From assembly GCA_026873275.1 (NCBI GenBank), contig JANTUC010000002.1:2108001-2172000 (forward strand): a stretch of DNA of 64,000 nt, given 5' to 3'. The notes under the pieces are model-generated. The model was not told where the DNA came from and did no database searches. It saw only the letters and a list, made by a program, of their open reading frames with translations. The position numbers and the translations under genes were made by a program. The DNA comes from Pseudopithomyces maydicus. Taxonomy: Eukaryota > Ascomycota > Dothideomycetes > Pleosporales > Didymosphaeriaceae. Position 1 is the stretch's first letter. Each line of letters begins with the position of its first letter. Below, piece by piece: positions 20,727-31,485 of the stretch.

Positions 20727-23700
20727 GTTCGGAAGCAGTTGGACCACAACGCGGTCTAACAGGTGCTCGTAGTGTTCAAGGCGAGAATGGTGTTGTCCGA
20801 CAAGTGTTTTTTTAAGCGAAATAGACCCTGAAGAAAGGGCAAAGGGGACAAAGCTGATCGGACGAAGATATATCCCCGGTAAAATCTGTAATGTGGTACC
20901 GCTCCTCTGGGTACCCACGCGGAATTGAAAGCGGTGGTGGGATCCTTCAGTTTGTTGGGTGGCCGGTGATTTTGAACTGCGAGAGACCCACTAACGATTC
21001 CACCAAAGGGGAAAGCGCGTGGTCTCCCGGAAGCATGTCGTGGTTTAGTATCGGAGCTTACGGTGTTACAGTCCTTGCATGAGATAGCTTCCGCGAGTGG
21101 TGGTGACCCCTGTGTCCCGGTGCGGCCAAGCAGATCTTACACGGCTGCCATAGATTGAATGTAAGGCGCCAAAGATGTTGTTTCTCTTCGGTTTGTATGT
21201 GGGACTTTCAAAGGGTGAATGGGAAGAAGCACATGCACTTTGGCAGGCGAGGGAAGACGATAGCCGGCGGCAGCGTCCCAGTTATTCAAGGCTTAAGTAT
21301 CCCTTGCGAACGGGTGCGGCTATGCCTGTGGAAACCATTCTTCTCAGAGAGCGATCCGTCGTGTCGAGTTGCTGCAATGCAAAAACCTTGCATAGAGACA
21401 AGCGTCCTGCACAGCAATAGAGGTTCATGCACGTTCAGGCGGCTACATCCAATCAAAATCCCGGCCCGGTTTACGTTGAAGCCATTGGCTTCGGTCCACC
21501 CTCACAGGACGTGTGTTAGACGGCGACTATAATCGACCAACGCAGTAGACTTAAGCGACCTGATCACGCAGCTCCCCCTTGGTGCAGATAAGAGGATAGA
21601 GCTCGATGTCTAGATGTCCCTGCTCGCCATTGGTGCATGGTGGGAACATTCATGTTCAACCTCAAAATTGGTTTTAGAACAAGAATGGCTTTTACACCAA
21701 ATCAGCATGCGTTACGCATCTTGCTGGTTCGTTACTATGAAGTTCGTGCTGGATCAAAGTTGGGATCATCGTGACAGTATGAAGTCGATACCGCCCTCGA
21801 ATACATGTTCATCGCACCGAAAATTTACAAGTACAGTACTATATAGAATGTATGCCGGTGCTCGAGCGGGGTTGAGGAAATTGTTGGATTGTCGGAGAAA
21901 TGTCCTGGTTCCGTACATGCAACATGTCGCTTATCATAGGTAGCCTTACTACGTAGCGTTAGTCTCGCAGAATGCATCTCCGGATCGAAAACCTACTTGG
22001 TACCGTCTGGTTGGATCAGATCTTCTCGTGTCGTATCTCAGAGGTAAGAACTGAATTAGGTTTGTCATCTCCTGAGCACCCGCAATTTGGTTTTCAATTT
22101 GAGTCGCAGATCGTCTTTCTCAATTCAAGCGCCTAGCTAAGCTCACGGGTGAACGTGCTGCACAATCGAATGGGTGGTTTGAAGTGATCGTCCGATTGTT
22201 GTTGGGAAAGTTGCGAACGTGCAGTATTCGTGCAGCTATATCATGCATTGACAAACTTCTTTGGTGAATATAATAAAATTCATTGTGGTAATTGTTCTAT
22301 TTGGTATCTCATGATCTCTGATGCATGCTCGTCGAGAACATCAGGACCATACACCAGATTTAGACTTCTGCATGAGCGATATGCAAATTCTGCGTCTCTA
22401 ACGCTCGTGAATAGCGACTCATTAGAAAATGGCATTTGTTATTGGTAACATGTGAATGGAACTAAAAAGTAAAAGATAAATTCTGAATTCCTAGCCCCAA
22501 TTGATTCGTCCATATCCGCTACTTCACCAGCTCTTTCAACCCTCGTTACGGCATGCACACCTTATTATGACAGCAGGTAAGCTCAAGAATGCTTTCAGAC
22601 TAGCAATGAACCGAAAATGGTGAAATGTGAATATAAAAAGATTGACCTGAAGGATAATCGGGTATCGTTACCATTTACTCCCGCCTTTCAACACTTAATC
22701 ATAATTGGATCAACTGGGGACTGCTGAATAGATTCGGATTTTCTATCTCCAATCTAACGAGTTGTGCATGCATATATCGTTAAGCGCATTTTGTTTGTTA
22801 TAAATATAAATCTACTTATATCGTTAACGCTTTTTTTTTCGTACGTCGTGGTAAGTTGTACGAAAAGTTTAAAGCAAATTAACTATTAATCACAGCGTAG
22901 CTTCCCAAAGGGGAAACGCTCCTCTATATAATAAAAGAAAATATTAGTGCGCAACTCTATAGAACCTTTGTTATTTCTGCTCTGAATTTAATAGAGACTT
23001 CGTGTCTTGTTGCTCAACGTGGCCACAAAGCTGAAAAGCGATATTGAGAGCATAATTTCTTACACATACGCATTGATACAACTTATCTCGCAGATGGGTG
23101 CAGGCTGGGGGTTCCAACATACTGTCTACTTTTTTCAGGAAGCAATGCTGCGCTTCCAAATCTAATAGAGATAATTACGCCCCCAGCATGTTTCCTTGTT
23201 GGTTGGTCTGATAAATACTTCTCAAATTTTCTAGCGTGTATTGACGGTGGGTATCCCGATAAGGAAGAGCCGACACGTGTTTCTGAGGCGCTCTTCCTGT
23301 CTGCCTGTGTTTTGATTCGCCAAATGTCTGTTGTCATTCTGGTCTGGTTAGATCTTTACGACGTTGATGAGAAGGCTGAAGCCGACGCGTCTTGTCCCAA
23401 TCACGTAGTCCAATCAGTTTGCAAATCACTGTCTCAATACATTTTTCTCATATTGGATATGTTGACTACATCCTGCAAGCAAGGACTGAACAGGGCTTGC
23501 ATGATACCTGTGTGGCTCATGTATTTTTGTATCCATATTCTTTCTATATTAAAGACTAACTATGCTTCTTACCACGTGAAAGGTGGCTGTGCAACAAAGA
23601 TCTGATAATCACCTTATCTTATCTAAGTTATATTGGCGGTGAGAAGATGGTTGGGCCGTAAGATTTCTATTAGAGAAGTTGACCTGTTGTGAAAATAAAC

Positions 23701-24330
23701 GCGCATTTTCACCATAGCAAAGGGTTGTACATGTACTATGGACATCACAAGAATTTGCTTCGTCTAGTGAACATACCAAGAAAACAATTCCTCAGGACAC
23801 AGTGTGTTATGCAGTACAGTATGCAAGTGCAAAATATGTAAGCGCTATGCTGGTTTTAGCACTGGGTTGTGTTTTGGGACATGGACCAATCACTAAAACA
23901 AGCTTTATACGTGTCGTCGCGTCATGAAGGGACACAATCTAATTCCTCCTCGATCCGTATTGGTATTGAACAAGTGGAGCCATCTTTTTTATAAGGAAGT
24001 TCAAATTCGTAATGACGAATCTCGTCTTACATTTAGGCAACCTTGACAGGGCCCGTTCTTGCACGCCCCATTCCGTGCGCCCCATGCAAGGCTAAAACCG
24101 TACGCCGGTCCTCGAACTAGTCAATACAGGGTAAAAGCATTCAGCATTTCGGTAATGTGACAGGGAGCACAGCCTCTACTAGGTACGCCTTACCCGTCAG
24201 CTACACCTATGGACACGGACATGTCCACACAAGAGTACGCTGCAGCCTTTCTATCAATTCGTTTCATCTCACATGCTGATTTCAACGTCTCGGGATTCAG
24301 CAATACCGTTATTGATGCCTGGGGATTGCC

Positions 24331-24331
<1 letters not shown>
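20727..24331. other. gene-poor, AT-richer stretch
   Basis: About 3.6 kb without a supportable gene. Composition becomes visibly AT-rich from about 22.0 kb. Frames of 60-125 codons lack conserved motifs and use mixed codons. This could be old, RIP-mutated repeat DNA, but no terminal repeat, transposase motif or second copy is visible in the window, so no element is named. Confidence 0.5.

Positions 24332-24421
<90 letters not shown>
24332..24421. repeat. (AC)45 microsatellite
   Basis: Ninety bases of uninterrupted AC dinucleotide, the longest perfect short tandem repeat of the window. Overlapping His/Thr and Cys/Val reading frames are artefacts. Confidence 0.98.
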
Positions 24422-24423
<2 letters not shown>

Positions 24424-24533
24424 CAAACAGTGTAGCTTTTCTACAAGGTCGAAGATACTGAATCACTATTAATTCAGAGAACACGTCGACATCGAGTCAT
24501 CCGTACAGCACAATTCACAGCCCAGCAATCGGC

Positions 24534-24791
24534 ATGTCTTCTCACCCAGAGCAACGGCGTCAGCTGCTCGATCCAGAGTCCCATCGAGCATACAATTTCG
24601 CACAACTGAGTGTTTTTATCAGTTACCGACGCGCGAATCGCTGCCAGAGATTAATTCTTTTCCTGTGTCTTATATTGATGTTATTCGGGCTCATGGCTAT
24701 ATTAGGCATGGTTATGTGCATGATCAGATTTGGTGGACAGCCTAATATGAGCCTAGGGCGATGTTGGCAATGGATGTGGCTGTGGAGATGA
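24534..24791 (+). CDS. possible small single-span membrane protein (85 aa)
   Basis: ATG-initiated frame MSSHPEQRRQLLDPESHRAY, then a strongly hydrophobic segment (about residues 41-65, LILFLCLILMLFGLMAILGM) and a short Trp/Arg-rich tail. The organisation (polar N-terminus, one membrane span) is protein-like, but it stands alone in a gene-poor stretch, has no recognised family, and could be chance. No intron is needed. Low confidence. Confidence 0.35.
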   Translation: MSSHPEQRRQLLDPESHRAYNFAQLSVFISYRRANRCQRLILFLCLILMLFGLMAILGMVMCMIRFGGQPNMSLGRCWQWMWLWR

Positions 24792-25407
24792 AACAAAAAA
24801 GACTGGGAAAGAATCACAATTAAAACACTTGATTGAGGCCTCTAGTAGAAGATCATGCCTGTTTTTAGCAGCCAAAACACGAGGAAAATGCAAGGACTTC
24901 ACGTTGCTCCCCTCAAAAAAAAAAAAGGCTTCCGCAGATTTTTCTTTCTAGGTACGTGGTCTAGAGAACTCGAATATGAGTGTCATTCTCATATTGCCAG
25001 TTGCTACAATTACGATTACGGATATTGGGACTTATGAACGGGGAATGCGTGCGCCTTGAATGAGTTATAGTATATCTAGAGCGTCGAGAGCAGGATACCG
25101 TGCAATTAACTCTTAAAATTACTAATTACGATGAATTATCTGTATCTTCTTGGGCTGATGAAGTTCTTGCCTAGCTTTTTAAGGCCTTGACTCGAATTGA
25201 GACAATATGAGAAAATCCAAATTCCGTCTTTGGTTACTTTTCTAAGCGTGTCTTACATCTTATTTTTTCCAATTTCTTGTTATGTGTTTCAATCTCTTTT
25301 TCTCAGTTTCTGTTTCAATTATACCATGTGCGCGAGTCACAAATTAATCGGCTCTATCTTGTCTGTTCGACACCAACCAACCTTTTCCATCACCAGGTCG
25401 CTTCATT
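24792..25407. other. intergenic, AT-rich
   Basis: 616 nt with an A11 run at 24916-24926 and T-rich stretches near 25240-25320. No gene recognised. Confidence 0.4.
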
Positions 25408-26434
25408 CTAGTCCATCTTGGTTCTCTTATCTGGGACTACCTCTCCTCCTCTCAAAGATACCGTTGGGGGCAGTCTCTCTTCCTCTGACTGAGTGTTGTC
25501 TGTAGCATCTTGATTTAGTGTAGGAAGAACTGGGACGCGGTTTGAAGCTTCTAGTGGATATTTTGAGACGAAGTGAAGCTGATGAGACCTCTTATCCGCC
25601 CGATCATTTCCATCCGCACGAACTCCTCTAAGTGACTTGGTTGAATGTGAAGGACGGTTTTTGAGCGATTGAGTGGGTGTTGGAGATGAGATAGATCCAG
25701 CGGGTACTCCCCGATGAGGCATCATCTGCGAGCTGCCGACTGTCTGTGGGAGTGTATAAAAATTAGGACATAGCAGAATTGAACCACGAGGAAGTGACTG
25801 TGAGTGATAAGGTTGGTGCTGATACGAAGAAGCGCTCTCGAAATTGCCGCCGTGGGGCATTAGGTTATACAGTTTTTGGGGTTGCAACTGAGTGTGTGAG
25901 TTACAAGAATATCCCCTGTTGATCTGACTGTGTACGTAGGACGATGATCTGTTCTTTCCCCATGATTGAAACTTTTTAGGGTAGTGTGTTTGTGTTTCTT
26001 TTTCGCGCATAGCTGTAATATGTAAGCTTGTTTCAAGTCAAAATACATAATATGTCATAAGATTCACCTCTTGGGGCCAGTGGTGCGCCAGCTTTGTGTA
26101 ACTCGTTGTGGTACTCTCGTCGTATATCTTTCATGCTCTTAAACACAGCAGTTTTGATAGGACACTCTTTCTCTATTTGGGCAATCTCGTCATCACTGAG
26201 AGTAATCTCCTGATCCCGAACGGCAATGGCTGCTTTTCGAAGCTCATCTGTCTTCTCGGCCAGCTTTCGCATTGCTGTATCCAGTTCATCTTCTTCGATG
26301 CCATTTTCATTAAATGTCTGAATCTGGATTAGAACTCTCTTCTTCGTCGACTTTTATTCTTCTAATTAATTCCTTACATTGCTGACTGGGTTTGTAATAT
26401 TTTGTATCCTGCTACCGGATATGTTTGATTTCAT
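25408..26434 (-). CDS. hypothetical protein, three exons
   Basis: Exons 26434-26378, 26317-26068, 26012-25408 give 303 aa with consistent phases and consensus introns (60 and 55 nt, ending TTCAG and TTACAG). Exon 2 encodes a helical charged segment: EEDELDTAMRKLAEKTDELR, DEIAQIEKECPIKTAVFKSM and KDIRREYHNELHK. Exon 3 is Ser/Pro/Gln-rich and apparently disordered, ending PDKRTKMD. No known domain is recognised. It begins only 85 nt after the stop of the next minus-strand gene, so the two could be one transcription unit; phases do not allow a simple in-frame join through the GTACGT at that stop. Confidence 0.55.
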
Positions 26435-26519
26435 TCTGTGATTGATAGGTAGCTTGTTATATGGATCCGTAGAATCTAATAGAAGTCAACTTTGCCGGTT
26501 ATAGCTATCATGAGTAAAA

Positions 26520-27725
26520 TTACGTACCGGCCGGACATTGAGACATTGATGATATCTCAATTTGTTTAACGGGGGCACTTTTTTGCTTGATCATCTCAGT
26601 TCCATCCCTCTTACAACTGCCACTATACTCTGTTGCTTTCTTATCGATTAATACAGAATCCTGTGACAGATTGGTCACTGTTGCACCCGTCTGAGTTTTG
26701 GCTTGCGTTTCCTGTCCAGGTTCAACAGCGGTGATGTACTGAGCCATGGAGTTACAACCGCCCTCCGGATATGGCGGATATATCGAATTTTGTTGCAGAA
26801 GGTTATCTGCATGGTTGCTTGGTGTGACAGTAGATCCAGTTTCCGTGCCACTCGCGGGAGCTGTTCGATCATCAGCCATGGGAAAATAATCGAAAGATAA
26901 TTTCGGTTTAGTCACAGGATCAAGTCCATTTTGATCCTTAGATAGCTTGATAGCTGTAACAGAATTTCTTTCCATTTTCAAAACTGGATTTGTCAATCTC
27001 AACGCACCAGTGGTAGGAGTATTCGCCTCGACCTCTTCTGAAGAGCATTGGGCGCGTATATTGAGCTCTGTATCACGAGACCCTTCTTCAACGCTGTCTG
27101 AGGTAGCATCATCGTCAATCCCTCCAGAGAGTCTAACAGCTTTTGTCTTGGTTCGGAAATCATTTGATGTAGAATTGCCTTCCTTGTCTGTAACACTTGC
27201 ACATCGCCTGGTCATTGAATCTTTTTCAGGAGAAGATCCTGTCAGCGATCGCGCCATTTTGACCTTGAAACGCACGATAGACTGATCTATAGGAGGGTTC
27301 ACCATAGAACGCTGATCGTTTCCAGGATCCTTGAATCCAAACCTTTTCGCTCCATCTCGATACAAATTTCGCAACGGTAGACGATGCGATGTTGGAGGCT
27401 TGGTCTGCGATTCCGTTGAAGTGAGAGCAGATGAAGTGGTTTTCTTGGGGTCTGTGGAGGTGGGATCAGAGAGTGCCTCGTCGATGCTTTGCCATGTACT
27501 TTGCGCTTCCTGAGTGGGAATGGTCGGACTGCGCGGATTGGGAGGAGGAAGAGATGGTGAGGTAGGGGCTTTCTGTTCCACGCGAATACCGTTCTTGTTG
27601 TCGTCTGGAGTGACCTTATTTTCTGATATTGCTTTGAAAGCACATTTTAGTTCCTCGAAACCCTTGCGCAACGAGCCTTTCCATTTATTCGGCTTTTTTT
27701 TCGGTGCAGGGTGCATGCCTTCCAT
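26520..27725 (-). CDS. hypothetical Ser/Thr-rich protein
   Basis: Single-exon frame of 401 aa from ATG 27725. Begins with a basic segment (PAPKKKPNKWKGSLRKGFEE) that could form an amphipathic helix (FEELKCAFKAIS), followed by a long polar, probably disordered region with many Ser-Pro/Thr-Pro sites. No domain recognised. The terminal TAA overlaps a perfect-looking donor (GTACGT at the end of the frame), so the last exon could extend through an intron. The next gene lies just downstream on the same strand. Confidence 0.55.
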   Translation of the reverse strand: MEGMHPAPKKKPNKWKGSLRKGFEELKCAFKAISENKVTPDDNKNGIRVEQKAPTSPSLPPPNPRSPTIPTQEAQSTWQSIDEALSDPTSTDPKKTTSSALTSTESQTKPPTSHRLPLRNLYRDGAKRFGFKDPGNDQRSMVNPPIDQSIVRFKVKMARSLTGSSPEKDSMTRRCASVTDKEGNSTSNDFRTKTKAVRLSGGIDDDATSDSVEEGSRDTELNIRAQCSSEEVEANTPTTGALRLTNPVLKMERNSVTAIKLSKDQNGLDPVTKPKLSFDYFPMADDRTAPASGTETGSTVTPSNHADNLLQQNSIYPPYPEGGCNSMAQYITAVEPGQETQAKTQTGATVTNLSQDSVLIDKKATEYSGSCKRDGTEMIKQKSAPVKQIEISSMSQCPAGT

Positions 27726-28032
27726 AGTGGGGTTATCGGTGGTGGTGGCTGAACCAGGTGCCAGTGTAAGAGACTACCTCGAAGGTGGATTGAGAATTCA
27801 ATAGCGGTCTTAGAATGTATAGCTGCGGGGATCTGTGAGAGAAGTGACACCCGTGATATGCCGTGGACAGAACCCGTGAGCTGCCTAGATTATTATATGT
27901 GTGCGCCCTGCGCATATTAATTGAATCTTCGCTACCACATAAGGCATCCAAAGCCCACGACCATGGTAACACTCAAAACATGGTTCTGCACACCATAGCC
28001 AAAGTTACGTGCTCAATGAGCCTCATTCGTCT

Positions 28033-28758
28033 CTATCTCTTTGCGATATCTTGAACGGCATTTGTCAGATCAGATCCCATCTGCCCAGCCTTGGACACCA
28101 TCGAACCCACGTTTTCAACATTGCTGCCCGCCATTGAACCCAAATTCCCTGCAGTAGACCCAGCCTGGCGAATGGACTGGCTAGTGGTAGAACCAAGCTC
28201 TCCTGCGAGAGCTCCTGCTTCTCCTACCGTGTTGCCTGCAGTCGATCCTAGTTGACCAGCAGTGGAGCCCACTTTTCCAACGGTACTCCCAGCCTTCCCC
28301 CCAGCTTGCCTGCTGTTTCTCCAGCCTTGCCAACAGTGTTACCGGCACTTGACCCCAGTTTGCCGGCACTCGACCCCAGCTTACCAGCACTAGCTCCCAG
28401 GTTGCCGGTACTAGATCCCAACATTCCTGCCATAGAACTACCCCTTCCCGCTAGCTGTCCAGCAGTTTGGCCTAGCTTCCCGGCTGTGCCTCCAGCGCTG
28501 CCCCCTAACTGGCCTGCAGTTCCGCCGAGTTTGCCTACTGTGTTACCTGCGGTAGCGCCTAATTGGCCTGCCGTTGAACCAACCTTACCGACGGTACTTC
28601 CAACGGTACCTCCGAGTCTGCCAGCTGTCTGTCCTAGCTTGCCAGCAGTTTGGCCGACTTTGCCAACGGTTTTGCCCGCTGCAGCACCAATTTTGCCCAC
28701 TGCAGACCCGACTTTACCCAACGATTTCCCTATGTTGGCAAAGGCATCATCGGCAGCG
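28033..28758 (-). repeat. degenerate 21-nt repeats encoding Gly/Ala heptads
   Basis: About 30 imperfect seven-codon units of the pattern (G-K/Q/N-L/V-G-x-T/S-A), with periodic insertions of GNTVGK. The frame shifts once at C6 28297-28302. At the DNA level the units are diverged (silent changes), so this is an old, selected protein repeat and not a recent satellite. Confidence 0.8.
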
Positions 28759-29804
28759 CTGAAACAACGTTAGCAAGCAGTGCATGGCGACGAGGAAAAC
28801 ATGCAGCTGTGTGATGTCTACACACAAGGAAAACAGGGGGTGGCTTAAGAGCTGAGACGTAGTCAACCACACAGGGCGACCAAGACCAAGGGATGTAAGA
28901 GCAGAAAATGGCAGATTAAAAATATCTTTTGTTTGATTGACTGAATTACCCAGGATGCGTCAAACTCCTAACGCTTTAGGGAGACCAGAATTCGCACAGC
29001 GTCAAGCCAAAATGAGAAGAAGAAAAAAGAAGCCTGTGCGCCATACGTCTTGACATGCGAACTGATGCCGAGGTTTCGTCCCATTCGTTTCCATGGCTCG
29101 TATATTTCAAACAATCATGCACTACTCGGTGTTAATGACTACGACGAGTGCCGATGTAGAGTGTGGAGTGTGGAGTGTGGAGTGTGGGGAAAGCAGAAAG
29201 CGGAAAGTGGATAGTGGAAAATAGAAAGAGAAAAGAGGTAAGTGAAAACTGGGAAGAGGGGGAGTAAAAGAGGAGGATGTGGAGGTACCAAGGTCGTATG
29301 GGATGGTCGGACTTACAATAACGACAGGGTCAGATCGCCCCGAATGGATGCTTTGAGCTCGATCTCGACCTCGAGGTTGGCATCCAGCTTGAGCTTCAGG
29401 CCGTCCGTGTCGTCCAGAGCACTCTTCTGCTTCTCGGCAGTCATCCTGTAAGGCTGGTTGGGGTCGGTGCCGCGCAAGGGGATCTCGCCGCGCATGGCGC
29501 GGGCATGGGTGACGGGCCCGTCCATGGAGGTGCTGTCCGGGCCGATGCGCTCGAACATCTGCATCTGGTTGAGCTCGCCGTTGGCATCGGCCTCTTCGAG
29601 GGCCTCGAGCGAGGTCGTCTTCATGTACTTGCCGTCCTCGATGCCCTTTTGGATGCGCTGGCGGCGGGCACGGCGGGACGAGGATCGTGACCGGGCCGTC
29701 TGCTCGCCGGCCTCCCGCTTCGCCTGCTTCTTTGCGTTGACGGCCTTTTGCTGCTGCATGGTGGTCCGCTCGTGCGGCATGTCGTCGTAGTTGTCGTTGG
29801 CCAT
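28033..29804 (-). CDS. GDLTL-motif protein 1, with a probable AGKLG-repeat tail
   Basis: Exon 1, 29804-29317, encodes MANDNYDDMPHERTTMQQ, a basic Arg/Ser/Ala segment, and a conserved end LEVEIELKASIRGDLTLSL. There the frame either stops (TTG TAA) or is spliced at the embedded GTAAGT. A second exon, 28758-28033, has a strong acceptor with a GCTAAC branch site (..CTAACGTTGTTTCAG), an upstream in-frame stop, and joins in phase as LSLF|AADDAFANIG. It encodes about 240 residues of near-heptad Gly/Ala repeats (GKLGQTA, GQLGATA, GKLGSSA). One base is missing in C6 28297-28302 to keep the repeat in frame. The 558-nt intron is far longer than its neighbours, so the join is inferred. Function unknown; paralog of the gene at 30.7-31.5 kb. 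Confidence 0.6.
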
Positions 29805-30708
29805 GGTTTCCTTCGTCCTGGGGCAGTTTCTGGGGGGTGGTTCTGGTGGTTGGTGATGGATGGGGGGAAGGGGGCAGAGGGGGAAGAGGGGAGTGGAGAT
29901 GCGGCAGGCAAGAGCGATGCAGAGGGACGAGCAGCTTGGAGAGAGGTAGTGTAGACTACTGTCTCAAGGTCCAGCCAGCTCGCACGGCGAAAACAAGATT
30001 GATGCAATGGCGGACCGGGGGAGAACGGCGCACGGGGCAGGGTGGCGTCGGCCGACATGGCACGCATCCCTGCTGGTGCGTCTGGGGCCTGATCTCGATG
30101 GCTACGTCATTCTCATCCTGTGCCCACCGTCTTCTGCCTCGGCCTCGCGCCTCCGCTGTGTACGCCTTCGCCCCCTAAACCGTCGCCGGGCTCGTCCATG
30201 TTCTTCTCGTCGAGACCCTGCCGGCCCTGCTCCGGCCCTCTGGGCCAGACATGTCGCCGCAGCCGTACCGTGGTACGCACCAGGTGGCTGCGCGCCCGCC
30301 CTGCAGCCTGCGGCCAACAGTTGGCATGCGTCCGAAACAGGACAGGCTGGCCTGGTCCAGCGGGGGCACCGCCTGGCTGCATGGACGAAGTCAATGGGTG
30401 GATGGATCAGTGCATCAGTCAATGGACGGGCCAAGGGGCGGATGGAGGAATCACCGCACCACCAAATCGCTGGATGAATGCTTTACTATCACTGAACATT
30501 CTTCCCCCTCTCATCAAGGCTGTAGGGGCACCCAAGTCTCGCGCAAATTATAGTTACATGGCTTTTCTATGCACATGCCATGCAGGCAAAGCACCGGTAA
30601 ATTACACTATGAGCGCCTGTTCCAAACGCCGTCCACGACGACAAAGCTAGAAAATCATTCAATCGTGCAACATGTACGAAACGCAAACATGACCGTCGTC
30701 CCAAACAA
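29805..30708. other. intergenic between the two GDLTL paralogs
   Basis: About 900 nt, holding the promoter of paralog 1 and the 3' flank of paralog 2. Long frames in 30.0-30.6 kb on both strands are mutual shadows of a GC-rich stretch without conserved motifs. Confidence 0.45.
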
Positions 30709-31485
30709 TCAGTTGCTGCTCAAAGTCAGCCATTGCCCCAACCAACACAAAGTGCCAGTGCGTGCTAGAAAAACTTACAGCAAACCAAGCGTAAGGTCAC
30801 CGTGGATCTTCGCCTTGAGCTGGATCTCAATGTCCAGGTTCAGCTCCAGGCGCAGCCGCAGCTGCTCGCCCTTGCTGTCGCCGTCCTCCTCGCCGCCGCC
30901 GCCGCCCGTCAAGCCCCCGAGGGCCTGGCCTGCCGTGTTGCCAACCTGGTTGACTGCGTTGCCCGCCGTGTTCTGCACCATGTCGGTCGCCCCGCCCACG
31001 AGCTCGCCGCCGGGAAGGTTTTCGCTGATGCCTTCCAGCGGGCCGCCCTTGCCGCCTTGCTGCTTCTTCTGGCGCTGGCGGTTGCGGCGACCACCCGAGG
31101 CAGACACGTCGGAACGCGCCACAGACTCCGAGTCGGATTCGGCAGCCCCTCGTCGTCCGCGGCCACGAGACTGGCGGCGTCTTGACTGCGACTTTTGCGG
31201 CTGCGGCTCCGCCTCCGACTCGTCGGCGTCGGCGTTGTTCGTGGTTTCTTTGCGTCCTGCGTCCTCTTGCTCAGCCTCTCCTTCACCATCACTATCGGGG
31301 GCGGGAGTGGCTTCGGGAGTGGGCTGTTGCTGCTGAGCCTTCTTGTTGCCCAGCTTCTTTGGTGCCTTTTTCTCGGTTTTCTTACTGCTGCTCTCTGCTT
31401 GTCCAGATCCTCCCACCGATGCGTTGGCATTGGCCTGGCCCTCGCCCGAGGCCGAGTTCTTGGTTTCCTCGACTGTGTCGGCCAT
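30709..31485 (-). CDS. GDLTL-motif protein 2
   Basis: ATG 31485 (MADTVEETKN). Exons 31485-30779 and 30715-30709 give 237 aa ending GDLTLGLLN; without splicing the frame ends GDLTLGLL. The intron is 63 nt with a perfect GTAAGT donor, a GGCTGAC branch and a CAG acceptor, leaving a last exon of only 7 nt (C AAC TGA). The N-terminal two thirds are disordered (Ala/Lys/Gln, then Ser-Arg repeats), followed by a Gly-rich stretch (NTAGNAVNQVGNTAGQALGG) that recalls the repeat tail of paralog 1. The C-terminal LELNLDIEIQLKAKIHGDL matches paralog 1 at most positions. I recall this C-terminal motif in other ascomycete proteins of unknown function. Role unknown. Confidence 0.75.

Noticed and set aside
22780..22960. 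Possible Helitron-like terminus (CTCTATATAATAAAAG)
   Set aside because: A short AT-rich match only; no hairpin plus CTRR end, no Rep/helicase remains, no second copy.
24190..24484. His/Thr and Cys/Val repeat ORFs
   Set aside because: Pure translation of the AC microsatellite in several frames.
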